Source: Aquificota bacterium
Lineage (GTDB): Bacteria; Thermosulfidibacterota; Thermosulfidibacteria; Thermosulfidibacterales; Thermosulfidibacteraceae
Length of the DNA: 32,224 bases
Direction of reading: 5' to 3'
NCBI GenBank assembly: GCA_015494645.1
Contig: WGAU01000096.1
Coordinates: 1-32,224 of the forward strand
In this document: positions 15,821 to 24,450 of the stretch, piece by piece
Layout: each line of letters begins with the position of its first letter
How positions within the stretch are numbered: position 1 is the stretch's first letter
Position numbers and translations under genes: made by a program
Notes under the pieces: generated by a model
The model's database searches: none
Seen by the model: only the letters and a program-made list of their open reading frames with translations
What the model was told of the DNA's origin: nothing

Positions 15821-17194
15821 ATGGGATTCAGATTGTTTTCGGTATTGCTGCTTTTTTTATGCCCCTGTCTTACTTCGTGGGCGAACGCTTATACGGTGGA
15901 GGATGTAGTAAGAATTGCTCTTGAAAGGAGTCCATATGTAAAGGAGGCTGTATACAGGCTGGAGGCTAAAAAGTACAGCGAGAAAAAGGTTTCTTCCCGA
16001 TTCTTTCCCAAAATCACCTTTGACTACACCTACACCCATTTGAAGGAGGAGCCTTATGTGAAGTTTCACTACGATTTGGATCTGCCCCTTCCCTTTACGG
16101 TAAAGATACCTGAAAAGCATAAGGTAGGGGAGCATCAGAGTGTAAAGTGGGGAGTTCAAGCCACATGGAACCTTTTCACAGGATTTTATCTCACCTCGTT
16201 AAGGGAAATTGAGAGGCTGGGAGTTAAGGCGGAGGGTTTTAGAAAAGAAATGGCCAAGGTTGAAGTTGCCCACTGGGCCCGTGCTGCCTACTACGGTGTG
16301 CTGATAGCTCAGAGGAATCTTGAGACCGCCAAAGAAGCGGTGAAGCAGCTTGAAGCCCATCTCAAGGATGCGGAAAGCTTCTATAAAAACGGTCTTGTTC
16401 CCTACAACGATGTACTTAAGGCGAAGGTGGCTTTGGCATCTGCTATTGAAAAAAGGACTGAGGCAGAGAAGGCTTTGGAAACAGCGTGGGTAAGCTTTAA
16501 CCTCCTTTTGAGAAACGAGGATGTTTACAGGCGACATGATCTTTCCTTCAAGCTTTCTTTCAATGTTGACAGGATGTTAAAGGACAAGGATGAGCTTTAT
16601 CTTTTGGCAATGAAGAACAGGCCCGATGTTAAAGCGGTTATGGCATCCGTGGAGGCTGCTCGCTTTAAGGTGAAAGCGGCCAAAAGCAGGTATTATCCAT
16701 GGGTTACTGTGTTCAGCAGATACGAGCAGAGTGGGGATAACCTTTTGGCCAACAAGAACGATTACAGCAACAGGGAAAACTTTGCCCTTGGTGTGAAGGT
16801 GGATTTCCTCATCTTTGATTGGTTTGGGAGAAAATACGATGTTCACAGGGCAAAAAGCGGGGTTCTTGCAGCACAACAGGTGCTGGAACAGCTTAAGGAC
16901 AGGGTGCGTCTGGAGGTTCAGGAGGCCTATTCGGCGGTGGAGGTGGCTTTGAAGAACATACGGACCGCAAAAGCTGCCTTGGAACAGGCCAAGGAGGACT
17001 TGAGGATAACCAAGCTCCAGTATTCCCAGCAGATTGTATCTTCCTCCGATGTTATAGACTCGGAAGCTGCCTACATAAGGGCTAAAAACAACTACAACAA
17101 CGCTCTCTTCAGCTACCATGTTTCTCTGAGTCTTTTGGCAAGGGCATGTGGTCTTGTGGATTTGAAACCTCTTTTTGACCTCAAGGGAGAGTGA
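15821..17194 (+). CDS. TolC-family outer membrane efflux protein
   Basis: This is the outer membrane channel of a tripartite efflux pump. The 457-residue precursor starts with a signal peptide (about residues 1-23, ending SWANA) and then YTVEDVVRIALERSPYVKEA, the usual opening of the outer membrane efflux protein repeat. Two OEP repeats follow, with long amphipathic helices around 140-235 and 345-440 and beta-barrel segments (FDYTYTHL and FSRYEQSG regions). The second repeat has the typical DRVRLEVQEAYSAVEVA and SSDVIDSEAAYIRAKNNYNNA segments. The ATG at 15821 follows GGAGGA. It overlaps nothing upstream, is the first gene of the operon, and runs directly into the EmrA-like gene, with two bases between stop and start. 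Confidence 0.93.
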   Translation: MGFRLFSVLLLFLCPCLTSWANAYTVEDVVRIALERSPYVKEAVYRLEAKKYSEKKVSSRFFPKITFDYTYTHLKEEPYVKFHYDLDLPLPFTVKIPEKHKVGEHQSVKWGVQATWNLFTGFYLTSLREIERLGVKAEGFRKEMAKVEVAHWARAAYYGVLIAQRNLETAKEAVKQLEAHLKDAESFYKNGLVPYNDVLKAKVALASAIEKRTEAEKALETAWVSFNLLLRNEDVYRRHDLSFKLSFNVDRMLKDKDELYLLAMKNRPDVKAVMASVEAARFKVKAAKSRYYPWVTVFSRYEQSGDNLLANKNDYSNRENFALGVKVDFLIFDWFGRKYDVHRAKSGVLAAQQVLEQLKDRVRLEVQEAYSAVEVALKNIRTAKAALEQAKEDLRITKLQYSQQIVSSSDVIDSEAAYIRAKNNYNNALFSYHVSLSLLARACGLVDLKPLFDLKGE

Positions 17195-17196
17195 GC

Positions 17197-18336
17197 ATGG
17201 CTCTCAGTGGCACAAAGAGATTGGTTTTGGCTGCGCTTGTGCTTATGACAGTTGCCGTTTTGGTTTACGGCGGTTGGATGATCAAGCACCACATGGACTA
17301 TGCCATAACCAATGCTGTCTTTGTGGATACCGAAAGCATAACCAACATTGGATTCAACAGGGTTGCAGGAAGGATCGTGGAGATGACCAAAAGGGAAGGG
17401 GATGAGGTCAAAGAGGGAGAGGTGCTGGCTAAAATTGACCCTACGGATTACAGGCTTTTAGTTGAGAGAGTTAGGAAAGAACTTGCGGCGCTGAAAAAGC
17501 AGCGGGAAGCCCTTAAAACTACTTTGGATAGAATAGATCCACAGCTACATCTTAAGGTGGATAAGGCAAAATCGGCTGTGAAGGCTATTGCAGGTGAGAT
17601 AGACGCTGTTTTTTTGGAGCTAAAAGCCCTTGAGACGCAGATTTCGCAGATAAGGAGGGATAGGAAGCGCTTTCTTTCCCTCTACGAAAAGGGAGCTGTT
17701 TCAAAGAGGAAGTATGAGCTTGCGGATACGGAGCTTAAGATTGCTCTTAGAAAGAGGGATGCCCTTAAAGAGAGGATAAGGGTTCTAAAGATCAAGCTTG
17801 ATGCTGCAAGGAAGGATCTCAAACTGGCCCTTCAGGATCTGAAAAGAATTGATGAAACAAAGAAAAAGCTTGCCTCTTTGGATGAGAAGATAGCTGCGTT
17901 AAAGGTGCAGCTTAAGGATCTTAAGAGGCAGCTTGATTACTGTACTCTTAAAAGTCCCATGGTTGGTAGGGTGGCTAAAAAGTATGTGAACGTTGGGGAT
18001 GTGGTGGCTCCGGGCATCCCGGTTTACGCCTTGGTTGATCCCAAAGATATCTTTATCTTGGTCCTGCTCGAGGAAACAAAGCTTAGGGGGGTTGAGCCTG
18101 GTTGTCCCGCTAAGATTCGCATAGATGCCCTGCCGGATGAGGAGTATGAGGGGGTTGTTGAGAAGATTCTTCCCACTTCTGCAGCGAAGTTTGCCTTGGT
18201 TCCAAGGGACATTTCTGCGGGCGAGTTTACCAAGGTGGTTCAGAGGATACCTGTAAAGGTGCGTATAACCAAGGGGGATGTGGACAAACTTGTGGTGGGT
18301 ATGGGTGGTGAGATAGAGATCAAGAGAAGGAAATGA
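17197..18336 (+). CDS. emrA: HlyD/EmrA-type membrane fusion protein
   Basis: This periplasmic adaptor links the inner membrane transporter to TolC. The 379-residue protein has a short cytoplasmic N-terminus, one membrane anchor (about residues 9-27) and a split lipoyl/barrel-sandwich domain. The first half is IGFNRVAGRIVEMTKREGDEVKEGEVL and the second half YCTLKSPMVGRVAKKYVNVGDVV. They are separated by an unusually long charged coiled-coil hairpin (about 85-245). A beta-barrel follows near 280-340. EmrA-type adaptors pair with 14-helix MFS pumps, which fits the next gene. I chose the ATG at 17197, with AAGGGAGAG before it, over an in-frame GTG two codons earlier. The 3' end overlaps emrB by 4 nt (ATGA). 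Confidence 0.9.
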   Translation: MALSGTKRLVLAALVLMTVAVLVYGGWMIKHHMDYAITNAVFVDTESITNIGFNRVAGRIVEMTKREGDEVKEGEVLAKIDPTDYRLLVERVRKELAALKKQREALKTTLDRIDPQLHLKVDKAKSAVKAIAGEIDAVFLELKALETQISQIRRDRKRFLSLYEKGAVSKRKYELADTELKIALRKRDALKERIRVLKIKLDAARKDLKLALQDLKRIDETKKKLASLDEKIAALKVQLKDLKRQLDYCTLKSPMVGRVAKKYVNVGDVVAPGIPVYALVDPKDIFILVLLEETKLRGVEPGCPAKIRIDALPDEEYEGVVEKILPTSAAKFALVPRDISAGEFTKVVQRIPVKVRITKGDVDKLVVGMGGEIEIKRRK

Positions 18337-19886
18337 ACGAGCTTTCTAAGGCTTACACGCGTATCGGTGGTGCCGAAAGATACTTCCTTACATTCATAAT
18401 CATAGTGGGAGTCTTTATGGCCATCCTTGACACCACCGTAGTGGAGATCATTGTCCCCAAGATAATGGCTCCCCTTTCTACGGATCTTTATGGGGTGCAA
18501 TGGGTAATTACTGCTTACATGATCTCGGCAGCCACGGGTCTTTTACTTGTGGAGAGCCTTTCCCTTTTTCTGGGATTGAAGAACGTATTCATGCTCGGGC
18601 TTTTTATATTCACAGCGTCCAGTTTTATGTGTGGCCATGCCAACAGCTTGGGAGAGATGATATTATTCAGATCTATTCAGGGTGCTGGAGAGGCCTTCCT
18701 TGTAGCCACTGCAGAGACTATGCTCTTTTCCATATATCCTCCTGAAAAAAGAGGACTTGCCATGGGCATATACGCCCTTGCTGTTAGTTTTGCCCCTTCC
18801 CTGGGTCCAACCTTGGGGGGTTATATTACGGAGCATCTTAGCTGGCGCTATGTTTTTTACATAAACGTGCCCATAGGTATCCTGAACCTTGTGGCAGCTT
18901 TGTTCTTTATTCCCAAACTTATGGAAGAAAGGCATCCCTTGAGGTTTAATTTTGTAAGCTTTTTCTTTGTATCCGTTGCCACTGTTTCGCTTCTTACCCT
19001 GCTTTCCAAGGGACAGCAGAAAGGTTGGTTCCAATCGGACTTTATCATAAAGTTAGCTTTCCTTTCAGCTTTATGTTACCTTCTTTTCGGTATCTCGGAG
19101 ATACTTTCCAGTAACCCACTCATAGATTTTACCATCTTTAGGATCCCAGAGTTCGGTGTATCCTTTCTTATATACTTTTTTGTGCTGGGTCTTTCCATGT
19201 ATCAGGTGTTTTATCTCATACCTCTTTACTACGAGCGGTTGAGACTTTTAGGAACCTTTGAGACAGGCCTTCACATGCTGCCCATGGCCATGACTGTGGG
19301 AATTTTTTCTGTGCTTTCTGGAGCTTTAAGTGACAAGATTGGATCAGAACGGGTTCTTGTGGCTTCTTCTGTCTTTCTAATAGTTGGGGCTTACTTTCTT
19401 CTTCCTGAAATGAACTACTACACCCCAAAGGTAAAGACCCTTTTTATCCCTCTGATTTATTCAGTGGGTATGGGAATGTTCTTTGCTCCTGTAACCACTT
19501 TGGCTTTGAGAAAACTGGGGGACAAGACCAACTTGGGTGTCAGCCTAATGCATTACATAAGGTTTGTGGGTGGTTCTTTCGGTACAGCCATTGCTACCAA
19601 TACCTTGCAAAGGAACATTGCCTTTCACTATGATGAGATATGTGCCATGCAGAGCAGGGATCTGTACTATATACAGAGGTTTGTAGACAAGTGGCGCTTT
19701 TATCTGGAAAGAATATTTTCTCCTGAGATAGCTGCCAAGAAAGCAAAGGCTCTTCTTGGTTATGCAACGGAGGTACAGGCTACAAGCCATGCTTTCCAGA
19801 GTACCTTTCAAGAAACTTCTATCTTTGCTTTAGTTGGTGGTTTAATAATAGCAGTTTATCTCGCTGTGAACAAGAATAGATGTTAG
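18333..19886 (+). CDS. emrB: DHA2-type MFS drug exporter (EmrB-like)
   Basis: This proton-driven exporter of the major facilitator superfamily has 517 residues and about 14 membrane helices, which places it in the DHA2 (EmrB/QacA) branch. Family motifs are visible: FMAILDTTVVEIIVPKI (helix 1, about residues 27-43) and WVITAYMISAATGLL (helix 2). The GAGEAFLVATAETMLF segment, the helix-5 motif SFAPSLGPTLGGYI and NVPIGILNL are also present. A periplasmic loop near residues 430-490 is longer than usual. With the adjacent TolC and EmrA genes it forms a complete tripartite pump; the substrates are probably hydrophobic toxins but cannot be read from sequence. It starts by ATGA overlap with emrA and its last 7 nt overlap the response regulator gene. 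Confidence 0.92.
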   Translation: MNELSKAYTRIGGAERYFLTFIIIVGVFMAILDTTVVEIIVPKIMAPLSTDLYGVQWVITAYMISAATGLLLVESLSLFLGLKNVFMLGLFIFTASSFMCGHANSLGEMILFRSIQGAGEAFLVATAETMLFSIYPPEKRGLAMGIYALAVSFAPSLGPTLGGYITEHLSWRYVFYINVPIGILNLVAALFFIPKLMEERHPLRFNFVSFFFVSVATVSLLTLLSKGQQKGWFQSDFIIKLAFLSALCYLLFGISEILSSNPLIDFTIFRIPEFGVSFLIYFFVLGLSMYQVFYLIPLYYERLRLLGTFETGLHMLPMAMTVGIFSVLSGALSDKIGSERVLVASSVFLIVGAYFLLPEMNYYTPKVKTLFIPLIYSVGMGMFFAPVTTLALRKLGDKTNLGVSLMHYIRFVGGSFGTAIATNTLQRNIAFHYDEICAMQSRDLYYIQRFVDKWRFYLERIFSPEIAAKKAKALLGYATEVQATSHAFQSTFQETSIFALVGGLIIAVYLAVNKNRC

Positions 19887-20548
19887 AGAATAGGTTGCTT
19901 TTGGTGGAGGATGATACATCCATAGCATCTGTGGTAAAGGAATTGTTGGAGAGAAAGAATTTTTATGTGGTTCATGTAGGAACAGGAAAAGCATGTTTAG
20001 AGGTTGTCTCGCAGTATCACTTTGATGCGATTATTCTTGATGTGATGCTGCCTGATGTTAACGGTTTTGAGGTGTGCAGGTCTCTGAGGAGTGCGGGTAT
20101 TTCCACACCTGTGCTCATGCTCACGGTTAAATCCGAAGTGGAGGACAAAGTTATTGGTTTTGAAAGTGGAGCTGATGATTATGTTACGAAGCCTTTTTCT
20201 TCGGAAGAGCTTGTTGCAAGGATAAAAGCCCTCATTAGGAGGGTAAAAGATTATAGAGAGGTGTTGAAAGTGGCCGATCTTGAAGTTTATCCGCTATCAA
20301 GAAGGGTACTTCGTTCCGGGAGAGAGATAGAGCTGTCTCCTAAGGAGTTTGAAATTTTAGAGCTTCTTGTGAGGAATAAAGGTAAAGTGTTGGGAGAAAA
20401 GTACATACTAAACAAAATCTGGAAAGGTAGAGGAAAAGGGGTTTTGAAAGTGTATATGCACCATTTAAGACAGAAAATAGATAGAGACTTTGACAAAAAG
20501 CTTATAAAAACTGTTAGAGGTGTAGGGTATATGATAGATGTCTCTTAA
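19880..20548 (+). CDS. OmpR/PhoB-type response regulator
   Basis: The 222-residue protein has a receiver domain (1-120) with the acidic pair D11/D12, phospho-acceptor D54 in IILDVMLPD, T82 in MLTVKS and K104 in YVTKPF. A C-terminal winged helix (about 128-220) follows, with the OmpR-type ELSPKEFEILELL and RGVGYMID signatures. It probably binds DNA and controls transcription. Its ATG overlaps the end of emrB by 7 nt (ATGTTAG), and its 3' end overlaps the kinase gene by 11 nt. That places it in the efflux operon and makes autoregulation of the pump the likeliest role. The codons and base composition are clearly more AT-rich than in the upstream emr genes. A copper or heavy-metal type function is possible but not shown. 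Confidence 0.93.
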   Translation: MLENRLLLVEDDTSIASVVKELLERKNFYVVHVGTGKACLEVVSQYHFDAIILDVMLPDVNGFEVCRSLRSAGISTPVLMLTVKSEVEDKVIGFESGADDYVTKPFSSEELVARIKALIRRVKDYREVLKVADLEVYPLSRRVLRSGREIELSPKEFEILELLVRNKGKVLGEKYILNKIWKGRGKGVLKVYMHHLRQKIDRDFDKKLIKTVRGVGYMIDVS

Positions 20549-21806
20549 GCGAAAAGTTGCTCTATTTTATACCTTTAGTGTTTTAGGAATTTTGCTTTTC
20601 TTTTCAATTGCTGTGGGATTATTATTGAGAAGACTTGAGGAACGGTCCCTTGAGGTTAAGCTTCTTAACCTTGCTGAACGGGAGGAAGATGTACTTGAAA
20701 GGCTTGAGAGGAACCGTTGGGAATCAGAACTTTCCAATATACCGTGTGATGTGGTTCAACTTTTTGAAGCAAACGGTAAGATTAGACTTGTGTTTTCAAA
20801 GCCAAATAATTTTCCCCCCTTGGTTTACGGATTGGTTGAAAAATTGATCTCTTCTAAAACCGGTTTGGAACTTCTCATATCCGAAGAGGAAGTGGACGGT
20901 GAGCCCTACAGATTAGTGGCTATAAGAGTCGTTGAGTCATCTCCGGTGAATGTGTTGCTTGTAGGCTGTTCTCTTAGGCCGGTTGAACAAACTCTTAAGC
21001 TCTATACCTTTATTGTATTGGCTTTCCTTCCTCTTATAAGTGTTATCTCCTATATGCTGAGTTTTCTTTTGGTTAGAGCTTCTCTTGCTCCAGTGGTGGA
21101 GTTGACAAAAATTGCCAAGACCATAAGTGCAGAGAATCTTTCTCGCAGAATAAGTGTTCCCGATACTAAGGATGAGATAGAGGAGCTTGCAAGGACTTTT
21201 AATTACATGATTGAGAGGCTTGAGACTTCTGTAAGTGCTATGAAAAGTTTTGCGGGCGAAGTAGCCCATCAATTGAAGACACCATTAACTGCTTTGAAGG
21301 CCTATGCTGAGCTTTCCAAAGATGAGACTTTTGTGGAAAAAATAGACGAGCTAATACATCTTGTAGATGGGCTTTTGTGTCTTGCTAAACTGGAAGGTCA
21401 TTTCAACACAGAGACTTTTTCATTAGATGTGCTTGTTCTTGAAGTTCTTGAGGAGGTGATGGATAGGTGTGATTCACAGAGAGTAGATATTAAATTGGAT
21501 CGACTTGATTGCGTTAGGATTGAAGGTAACAGGTCTCTTGTGAAACACGCTGTGTACAATGTTGTAGATAATGCAGTGAAATATACGAAAGAGGGAACGG
21601 TAGTTTTGTCTTTAACGAAAACAGAAAAAAGAGCAGTCTTGAGTGTTGCAGACACAGGGCCGGGTTTTGATACTTCTAAAACCAGCTATGGTTTTGGGCT
21701 TTCTCTGGTGGAGAAGGTATTGAGAAAGCACGAGGCTGTTCTTGAGATAGAGAGCGTTCCCGGAAAAGGAACAATGGTCAGAATGATTTTCAAATTAGCA
21801 GAATGA
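20538..21806 (+). CDS. Membrane sensor histidine kinase
   Basis: The 422-residue kinase has two membrane helices (about residues 7-31 and 155-180) enclosing a periplasmic sensor region of about 120 residues. A HAMP linker (about 180-232, RASLAPVVELTKIAKTIS) follows, then the HisKA dimerisation helix with H244 in EVAHQLKTPLTALKAYAEL. The ATP-binding domain has NVVDNAVKYT (N box), DTGPGF (G1) and GFGLSLVEKVL (G2). The architecture resembles CusS/QseC-like kinases. It overlaps its cognate regulator by 11 nt, and its last 17 nt overlap the convergent metallophosphoesterase gene. It likely senses envelope stress or a pump substrate; the sensor domain is not one I recognise. Confidence 0.93.
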   Translation: MSLKRKVALFYTFSVLGILLFFSIAVGLLLRRLEERSLEVKLLNLAEREEDVLERLERNRWESELSNIPCDVVQLFEANGKIRLVFSKPNNFPPLVYGLVEKLISSKTGLELLISEEEVDGEPYRLVAIRVVESSPVNVLLVGCSLRPVEQTLKLYTFIVLAFLPLISVISYMLSFLLVRASLAPVVELTKIAKTISAENLSRRISVPDTKDEIEELARTFNYMIERLETSVSAMKSFAGEVAHQLKTPLTALKAYAELSKDETFVEKIDELIHLVDGLLCLAKLEGHFNTETFSLDVLVLEVLEEVMDRCDSQRVDIKLDRLDCVRIEGNRSLVKHAVYNVVDNAVKYTKEGTVVLSLTKTEKRAVLSVADTGPGFDTSKTSYGFGLSLVEKVLRKHEAVLEIESVPGKGTMVRMIFKLAE

Positions 21807-22749
21807 GCAAAGCACAAAGGGTAATTAAGCTTGAGAAGTTGCGTTCAATAGCCAAAATACTTGGAAAAACGGCATGGTCAAGTATTTTATCAAAAAACCT
21901 TTCTATTCTTGTAAGCTTGACCTTAATAGGTTTTACGGTGAGTTTGTCTTTGTTGACAGATACTTTTAGAAAATGGGGGTTAATCTTGGGGTTTTCATAG
22001 CCTGCTCCACCTGTAATGAAAAACTTTAAATTACCCCAATACCCTTGGTAGTAGGAGTGTATATGAGAAGCGAAAACAACATTAATCCTGTACTTCTCAA
22101 GGAGTTTTATTAAATAATCAGCGTATCTGGGGTTTCTGATACTATGTCCGATTTTGTTGCTTTTTCTTGGATCGTAGATGGGGATGTGCATGAAAATCAC
22201 TTTGAGATTTGCTTGGTTACAGTTTGCAAGGGTTTTTCTCAACCAGTCCATTTCAAAGGCGAAGGGATGCCTTTTGTCCGAATCATCCAGAAATACAAAC
22301 AGTCTTTTATTATGGCAGACGTAGAAATAAAAGCTTCCAAAGATATTGTAAAACCAAGCTCTGCCAGCTTTCCTTACATCATGATTTCCGGGTATAACCA
22401 AGGCAGGTTTTCTGAGCTCTCTTAACTTTTTCATAAATAGCGCATACTCCAGTTTTTCACTGTCCTCCGTTATGTCTCCACCTATCACAGTGAAATCCAC
22501 ATCTTTCATGTGATTGATGTAGTTTATGATCTTTCCAAAGGCAATTTGAGATCTTTTAGGGTCTGAGGCTATTACAAAAGAAAATTTTTCCTTACTAAGG
22601 CTCTTCTTAACCTTTGAGAGAGCAATATAGTTAAGATTTCTGAATTTTAAAAAGGGACTCAGATAAACGGCAGTCCACAGTTTTACTACCGTTGCTATGA
22701 TCAGTATTCCAAAGGCGGTGATTTTTATCAGCGTGGTTGTTTTTAGCAT
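21790..22749 (-). CDS. Membrane-anchored metallophosphoesterase-like protein
   Basis: This 319-residue protein is a calcineurin-fold phosphoesterase between an N-terminal membrane helix (about 8-30) and a C-terminal hydrophobic segment (last 15-20 residues). Metal-binding motifs visible are GGDITE with D92, GNHD (121-124), FMHIPIYD, and SHIHSYY followed by GGAGY. The first motif, normally DxH, reads D63-P-K, so one metal-ligand histidine is missing. Substrates of such proteins range from nucleotides to phospholipids and cannot be inferred. The gene lies alone on the minus strand and overlaps the histidine kinase gene tail to tail by 17 nt. It is AT-rich compared with the window average and is divergent from the ArnT-like gene. 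Confidence 0.85.
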   Translation of the reverse strand: MLKTTTLIKITAFGILIIATVVKLWTAVYLSPFLKFRNLNYIALSKVKKSLSKEKFSFVIASDPKRSQIAFGKIINYINHMKDVDFTVIGGDITEDSEKLEYALFMKKLRELRKPALVIPGNHDVRKAGRAWFYNIFGSFYFYVCHNKRLFVFLDDSDKRHPFAFEMDWLRKTLANCNQANLKVIFMHIPIYDPRKSNKIGHSIRNPRYADYLIKLLEKYRINVVFASHIHSYYQGYWGNLKFFITGGAGYENPKINPHFLKVSVNKDKLTVKPIKVKLTRIERFFDKILDHAVFPSILAIERNFSSLITLCALLILLI

Positions 22750-22793
22750 GTGGATTTAACTTAGATTTTGCTCTTCAAGAAAATAAACCTCCA

Positions 22794-22815
22794 AAGGTTA
22801 ATAACTTTTAACCTT
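22794..22815. promoter_or_regulatory. Inverted repeat in the divergent metallophosphoesterase/ArnT region
   Basis: AAGGTTAA (22794-22801) and TTAACCTT (22808-22815) form perfect 8-bp arms around a 6-nt spacer. It lies between the divergent starts at 22749 and 22846, a position suited to an operator. It is not followed by a T-run, so it is unlikely to be a terminator. If the long TTG start of the ArnT-like gene were used, the site would be coding. Confidence 0.3.
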
Positions 22816-22845
22816 GCTTTACTGCTTTTTGGTTCCCATCCAGAA

Positions 22846-24099
22846 ATGAATTTATACATGCTTAGAGGGTTTCTTGTGGTAGTGATAGGTTTTCTGCTTT
22901 TTGTGTATCCCGTTCCCTTTCACCCTATTGGGAAAGACGAGCCCAAGTATCTGGCGGCTTCCAAAACAATGGTGGAAACAGGAGATTATCTTGTTCCACG
23001 TTTTAACTGTCACTTGAGGTTTGACAAACCTCCTCTTTCTTACTGGCTTATTGCGTTAGGTTATAGAATGTTAGGTGCTAAGGCCTCTTCGGGTAGAGCT
23101 ATTTTGGGCCTTTCCGGACTGTTCACGGCGTTGCTTATTTATCTGTGGTTGCTTGAGTATGGAGAGGTTTTGGCCTTTTGGTCTGCACTCACCTTGATGG
23201 CTACATTCTATCCCACGGTTATATTCTCGTTAGCTCTTCCCGACGGGCTTTTGACCCTATTTATTTGTATGGCAGTAGTTGCTGTTTACAAAGGCAGATG
23301 GAAGCTATTTTCCGTCGCATCAGCTTTGGGAGTGCTTACCAAAGGGCCTGTGGGACTTGTGTTGCCGCTGATAATCACCTTTCCACAGTTGGGTAAGTTA
23401 AGGGAAAAGCTGAAGGAGGTAAGTGCTTTATTTCTTATTATTGCAGCTCCTTGGTATGTAATTATGATTGCCAAGTTTGGATTGGCTTATGTTAAAAGCT
23501 TTTTCATCTTTCACAACTTGGAGAGATTTACTAAGGGTGTTTCCGGACACTCTACCCAGTGGTGGTATTACCTTGCTAATTATCCTTGGATTTTTTTTCC
23601 CACGGGTATTCTACTTTTCTACGCTCTCTTGATGAAGAAGGAAAGAGAGATCCCTCCTTTCATGTTTCGGAGACTTACTCTGTGGATCTTTTCTGTCCTT
23701 TTGTTCTATCAACTTGCCCGAACAAAGATAGCCCATTACATAGTGCCGGCTGCCTTTCCCATGGCCGCCTTGGTAGCGTGGGAGTTTCACAATGAGAGGT
23801 GGTTTAAGCGTCTGATTAGTGTTACATTGTCAATATATTTGGTAGTCAAGCTTGTTATCCTTCCTGTATGGGATAGAACCAGATGTGATGTTGTGGCCGT
23901 TGGCGTGGCCAAAGAAATAGCTGATATTGCGGGTTGTTCCCTTAAAGCCCATGGGACTGTGAAGTATCTTACCGTTTATGAAACAGGGATGTGCCTTCCC
24001 AGTGGTAGGGAAAGACTGATTAGAAAGATCTTTGTTTGTGGTAGTTACGATGTCTATCTTGCAGAGCTGAATGGATCGTGCACGATAGTAGTTCGTTAA
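22846..24099 (+). CDS. ArnT/PMT-type lipid-linked glycosyltransferase (GT83-like)
   Basis: This is an integral membrane glycosyltransferase of the ArnT family, which moves a sugar from undecaprenyl phosphate onto lipid A or another acceptor in the periplasm. The diagnostic first-loop sequence is present: DEPKYLAASKTMVETGDYLVP then RFDKPPLSYWLIALG. About ten to eleven helices follow, with ARTKIAHYIVPAAFPMAAL near the end. At about 417 residues it is shorter than E. coli ArnT (about 550) and has only a small C-terminal periplasmic part. The start is uncertain. A TTG at 22768 opens the frame, but I prefer the ATG at 22846 (another ATG is at 22858), because the extra 26 residues lack homology. 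No start has a good Shine-Dalgarno. lpxK in the window shows that a lipid A acceptor is available. Confidence 0.85.
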   Translation: MNLYMLRGFLVVVIGFLLFVYPVPFHPIGKDEPKYLAASKTMVETGDYLVPRFNCHLRFDKPPLSYWLIALGYRMLGAKASSGRAILGLSGLFTALLIYLWLLEYGEVLAFWSALTLMATFYPTVIFSLALPDGLLTLFICMAVVAVYKGRWKLFSVASALGVLTKGPVGLVLPLIITFPQLGKLREKLKEVSALFLIIAAPWYVIMIAKFGLAYVKSFFIFHNLERFTKGVSGHSTQWWYYLANYPWIFFPTGILLFYALLMKKEREIPPFMFRRLTLWIFSVLLFYQLARTKIAHYIVPAAFPMAALVAWEFHNERWFKRLISVTLSIYLVVKLVILPVWDRTRCDVVAVGVAKEIADIAGCSLKAHGTVKYLTVYETGMCLPSGRERLIRKIFVCGSYDVYLAELNGSCTIVVR

Positions 24100-24103
24100 C
24101 GGG

Positions 24104-24430
24104 TTAACTGTTTATAACATTTTCATCTATCCACTGCAGATACTTTTTAAAGCCATTGTTGATTGGTAGTGCTACGATTTCAGGAACAGTGTAGTTGTGA
24201 AGTTCTTTGATCCTTTCTTCTAATTTGGGGTACAGCTTCTTTGATGTCTTTATAAAGATGAGAAACTCTCCAGCGTTTTCAACTTTGCCCTCCCACCAGT
24301 AGTAGCTTTCCATATGGGAAATGATCTGTATACAGGCTGCCAGTCTTTCCTCCACCAAAGTCTTTGCTATTCTGTGGGCGACTTCTTTTTGATCTGTTGT
24401 AGTGATTACCACTATGTATTTGTTTTCCAT
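24104..24430 (-). CDS. cutA: Divalent cation tolerance protein CutA
   Basis: This small trimeric protein has 108 residues, the normal size for CutA1. It shows YIVVITTTDQKEVAHRIAKTLVEERLAACIQI at the N-terminus, SYYWWEGKVENAGEFLIFIKTS in the middle and ELHNYTVPEIVALPI near the C-terminus. CutA proteins are very stable and PII-like in fold, and are implicated in metal tolerance; the exact role is unsettled. The ATG at 24430 has a GGAGG box seven bases upstream. Its stop lies 4 nt from the stop of the convergent ArnT-like gene, leaving no room for a hairpin terminator between them. It is divergent from the XRE-cupin gene. Confidence 0.95.
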   Translation of the reverse strand: MENKYIVVITTTDQKEVAHRIAKTLVEERLAACIQIISHMESYYWWEGKVENAGEFLIFIKTSKKLYPKLEERIKELHNYTVPEIVALPINNGFKKYLQWIDENVINS

Positions 24431-24450
24431 TGTTTACCTCCTTGTTCCCC

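Noticed and set aside
15857..16159. Minus-strand open frame inside tolC
   Set aside because: It lies wholly within a gene with a clear signal peptide and TolC motifs on the plus strand; no start signal or recognisable domain.
24095..24108. GTTAAC repeats between the ArnT-like and cutA stops as a terminator
   Set aside because: The two copies are separated by only two bases, so no hairpin with a normal loop forms, and there is no T-run.
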